DNA of 64,000 bases. Origin: Pseudidiomarina sediminum DSM 21906 (GTDB taxonomy: Bacteria; Pseudomonadota; Gammaproteobacteria; Enterobacterales; Alteromonadaceae). The position numbers and the translations under genes are program-made. The notes below the pieces were generated by a model, which searched no databases, was not told where the DNA came from, and saw nothing but the letters and a program-made list of their open reading frames with translations. The stretch is from positions 20,193-84,192 of the forward strand of contig NZ_AUHL01000008.1 in NCBI RefSeq assembly GCF_000423165.1, written 5' to 3'. Each line of letters opens with the position of its first letter. The stretch's first letter is position 1. Below are positions 62,137 to 64,000 of this stretch, piece by piece.

Positions 62137-62208
62137 CCCTAACAAGGTGCTGTTGGCGGACTGCTTTTCCGCTGCGCTCCAAACCAGCCGCAAAGCACGG
62201 CGTTAGAG
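62137..62208 (+). other. attC recombination site 1
   Basis: Left side CTAAC-AAG-GTGCT and right side, read in reverse complement, CTAAC-GCC-GTGCT: outer R boxes, three-base spacers and inner L boxes match as in integron attC sites. Length about 72 bases, with a further imperfect stem inside. The right core GTTAGAG also supplies part of the AGAGGA ribosome binding site of the next gene. Confidence 0.85.
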
Positions 62209-62213
62209 GACAT

Positions 62214-63074
62214 ATGAAACTCACGGAAGAACTTCTAGACAAAATTAACAAAAAGCTTAGTTCTCAAAGTGTCGAACATAGAACTCGACCTTGGGAGGCT
62301 ATACGATTGTTATCCATTGATGAAAAAATATCTGTGTCAATTCCATCACCTGAAGCAGACTTTATTTTCAGCTGGTTTGAGAAAAACGGAAAGCCGGATA
62401 GCCAGTTACAAGGGCATTATCATCAAGGTGTTTATCTCTTTGACTCTGAGTTTTGGTCCGTCAGTATTCCATTAATCTACGGCAGTGTTAGTGTTAATGC
62501 GATTGATGCATTGCATGAGATGCCTGAAAATATTAAAGAAAGTTTACTGGAAGACAAAAAGAAACTTTGGGATTACGTTATTTTCTGGGCAGATTGTATA
62601 GACCTTGGAATGGGGTATGGTGATCTCAGAGATGATAAAAAATTAGATCAATTTGGCATTCAGTTACTCAACGCAGGTTATGAAGAGCTATCCTCAGCAA
62701 CTTCACTTTTACTTGAGCATCGTCCGAATATGCGAGCAATTATGAATTGCCGTATGGCTACAGAAATGTTTCTAAAGTCGTTTATCGGTTTAAAAAGAGG
62801 GCTGCTAGATAAAGAAGCTAAAAAGCTTGGGCACAACCTTACTAAGTTAATGGATGCTTTCATCGAGTGCTCTGGCTATAAACACTGGGAGAAAACGAAA
62901 CCCAGTCTTGCAGTTTTTCCAGATATTCATGAACGTTATGAACAGCAAAGTATAGAAAGACAAAGGTTAGCTGAAGCGTACTGTTTTGCTCAGTCAATTG
63001 GAGTGTTAATTGTTAGAGAGTTTACTGATAGAAACACCTTGAAGCAGGTAATTCCCTCTAACAAGGTAAATTAA
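62214..63074 (+). CDS. HEPN-like protein, cassette 2
   Basis: A 286-residue cytosolic protein. Residues about 150-260 look like a HEPN helical domain: AGYEELSSATSLLLEHR, MNCRMATEMFLKSFIGLK, and LGHNLTKLMDAFIE, the pattern seen in HEPN proteins of toxin and defence systems. The canonical RNase RxxxxH motif is not clearly present, so nuclease activity is uncertain. The N-terminal 140 residues are not recognised. ATG 62214 follows AGAGGACAT. Its last codons run into attC site 2, typical of a gene cassette. Confidence 0.65.
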   Translation: MKLTEELLDKINKKLSSQSVEHRTRPWEAIRLLSIDEKISVSIPSPEADFIFSWFEKNGKPDSQLQGHYHQGVYLFDSEFWSVSIPLIYGSVSVNAIDALHEMPENIKESLLEDKKKLWDYVIFWADCIDLGMGYGDLRDDKKLDQFGIQLLNAGYEELSSATSLLLEHRPNMRAIMNCRMATEMFLKSFIGLKRGLLDKEAKKLGHNLTKLMDAFIECSGYKHWEKTKPSLAVFPDIHERYEQQSIERQRLAEAYCFAQSIGVLIVREFTDRNTLKQVIPSNKVN

Positions 63075-63159
63075 AAGTGCGGACAAAAAGCAGTTGGCTT
63101 TGTTCGTGCCTCACAAATTTTAGCCAACTATTTTTTGCCGTTTATTTACGGCGTTAGTG
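63056..63159 (+). other. attC recombination site 2
   Basis: Left CTAAC-AAG-GTAAAT and right in reverse complement CTAAC-GCC-GTAAAT: the same box layout as site 1 with different inner boxes. A long inner stem is clear (AGTTGGCT pairing with AGCCAACT, with GCGGACAAAAA against TTTTTTGCCGT). At 104 bases it resembles the long Vibrio-repeat type. Confidence 0.9.
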
Positions 63160-63176
63160 TTTACAAGGATGTCCGA

Positions 63177-63623
63177 ATGGCTTTTTCAGTTAGTGATGTA
63201 AAAAATATTGGTGAGCTTAGTGGAATATTGGTAATTCCTTTAATCTGTGCTGCTTGTTATACCCAGTTTGGCTGGTGGGCCATTCGGTGGGATGAGAGCA
63301 TTATTGGGCTAATGAATTCCGATATGTTTCTGGTTAGTGTCGGGGTAAAAATAGCAGTATTCGTATTGAGTGTTTTTGTCACAACTATTTTATACTTCAT
63401 ATTTAATGCCTTAAGTGCGCCACACAAGGGCTTAAGGCTTTTTTTGCTCTTGTCCCTAATTACATATGGGGTTCTTGGGCTTGGATCTTCAATAACCGAA
63501 CTCATAAATGCAAAAAGTGGCGAGCTTACCATCGAAGAAAACCTGTATTTCAACTTAGCTGCTTTGGTGTGGGGTTTTGATATTTTTTACAGCGAACCAA
63601 ACACTAACAAACGCGTCAATTAG
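63177..63623 (+). CDS. Small membrane protein of unknown function, cassette 3
   Basis: A 148-residue protein with three predicted membrane segments (GILVIPLICAACYTQFGWWA, VGVKIAVFVLSVFVTTILYF, LFLLLSLITYGVLGLGSSI) and a short acidic C-terminal region. No family recognised. ATG 63177 follows AAGGA by eight bases; an upstream ATG would lie inside attC site 2. The stop lies inside attC site 3, as for the other cassettes. Confidence 0.7.
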   Translation: MAFSVSDVKNIGELSGILVIPLICAACYTQFGWWAIRWDESIIGLMNSDMFLVSVGVKIAVFVLSVFVTTILYFIFNALSAPHKGLRLFLLLSLITYGVLGLGSSITELINAKSGELTIEENLYFNLAALVWGFDIFYSEPNTNKRVN

Positions 63624-63660
63624 GACGCTCGCAAGCTCGCGCATGTTGCGGGCGTTAACG
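63602..63660 (+). other. attC recombination site 3, short form
   Basis: Left CTAAC-AAA-CGC and right in reverse complement TTAAC-GCC-CGC, again with GCC as the right-hand spacer. About 59 bases. The inner stem is poor compared with sites 1 and 2. It is followed within 47 bases by an IS110-type gene end. Confidence 0.65.
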
Positions 63661-63706
63661 TCCGCTTCACGCCCTGAGACTTTCAACAAGCTTTTTATGC
63701 CGCAAG

Positions 63707-64000
63707 TCAAGTCGATTTTTTCTCTCTCAATGACTTCAAATACTTGGACTCATCATAGAGCTGTTTACTCTTCCAGCATTTGAATACAATTCGAGCCCAC
63801 TTATAGGCGAGAGACCGGACTGCGGATTGATGAGATTTACCCTTGTCGCGTTGCTGTTGATAATAAAGTCCAGCCCAATAGGATTGATGGACACTTTTAG
63901 CAGCCCATTCAACAAAGCTTTGTCTGACAAATTTCGAGCATTGCCAACGCCAATGAACCCAACTTTTTTTACCACTTCTTTCTGTTACGGGAGAGAGCCC
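63707..64000 (-). mobile_element. IS110/IS1111-family transposase, C-terminal part
   Basis: The last 97 codons of a transposase that runs off the right edge. The reading begins GLSPVTERSGKKSWVHWRW and continues with FVRQSFVEWAAKS, YYQQQRDKGKSHQSAVRSLA, and YDESKYLKSLREKKST. This is the transposase_20 (IS116/IS110/IS902) C-terminal domain, including the conserved serine region. The frame has no stop within the visible part, so the element may be intact. Some IS1111-group elements insert specifically into attC sites, which fits its position next to attC 3. The insertion end itself was not located. Confidence 0.85.

Overview
This 64 kb window looks like a chromosomal segment of a marine gammaproteobacterium of the Alteromonadales type, possibly Idiomarinaceae. 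That assignment is inference from gene content: yfbV, ychJ, a GntR-regulated prpB-prpC-acnD-prpF propionate cluster, several TonB receptors and secreted hydrolases, and moderate GC. No rRNA, tRNA or CRISPR array was seen. Coding density is high and most of the window is ordinary chromosome.

Layout. 0-8 kb: end of an ArsC/Spx-like (YffB) gene, yfbV, xthA, then a tight operon of patatin-like lipase, ferrochelatase, phospholipase D/cardiolipin synthase-like enzyme and beta-CASP metallo-hydrolase. 6.7-15 kb: DASS and BCCT transporters, a 1167-residue PAS-GGDEF-EAL protein, and a YceI-GNAT pair. 15-21.7 kb: methylcitrate cycle operon with its GntR regulator and a duplicated operator-like palindrome. 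21.7-30 kb: YchJ, copper-type TonB receptor with DUF2946, an FATP-like acyl-CoA synthetase with DUF418, TIGR03643, TspO and SelO. 30-35 kb: NhaR-like LysR divergent from dabB-dabA, an energy-coupled inorganic carbon uptake pair. 35-42 kb: DesK/DesR-like two-component system divergent from an ABC exporter, then amidohydrolase, LD-carboxypeptidase and M14 peptidase. 42-61 kb: an envelope and secretion-rich accessory stretch with three BON-domain paralogs, a TonB receptor plus dual-domain beta-propeller phytase plus purple-acid-phosphatase-like enzyme (probable phytate and organic phosphate scavenging), a glutaredoxin-MauE fusion, ATP-grasp and YkoF-like genes, a bacterial GPP34 protein, and two tandem secreted acidic paralogs that I cannot assign to a family.

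The most unusual part is 61.25-64 kb. Base composition becomes AT-rich and three genes, all on the + strand, are each followed by an attC-like recombination site. The sites share the same box layout (CTAAC or TTAAC outer boxes, three-base spacers, matching inner boxes). No integron integrase is visible upstream, where one would be expected, so this reads as an integrase-less cassette cluster (CALIN). The cassettes encode a stand-alone TIR-like nucleotide-binding protein (CAP12/Pycsar effector-type), a protein with a HEPN-like C-terminal half, and a small membrane protein. An IS110/IS1111-family transposase ends 47 bp beyond the last attC and runs off the window.

A second notable signal is regulatory. 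The three BON genes, spread over 14 kb, carry the same 38-bp promoter-like box with identical internal spacing and 46-47 bases from the box to the start codon.
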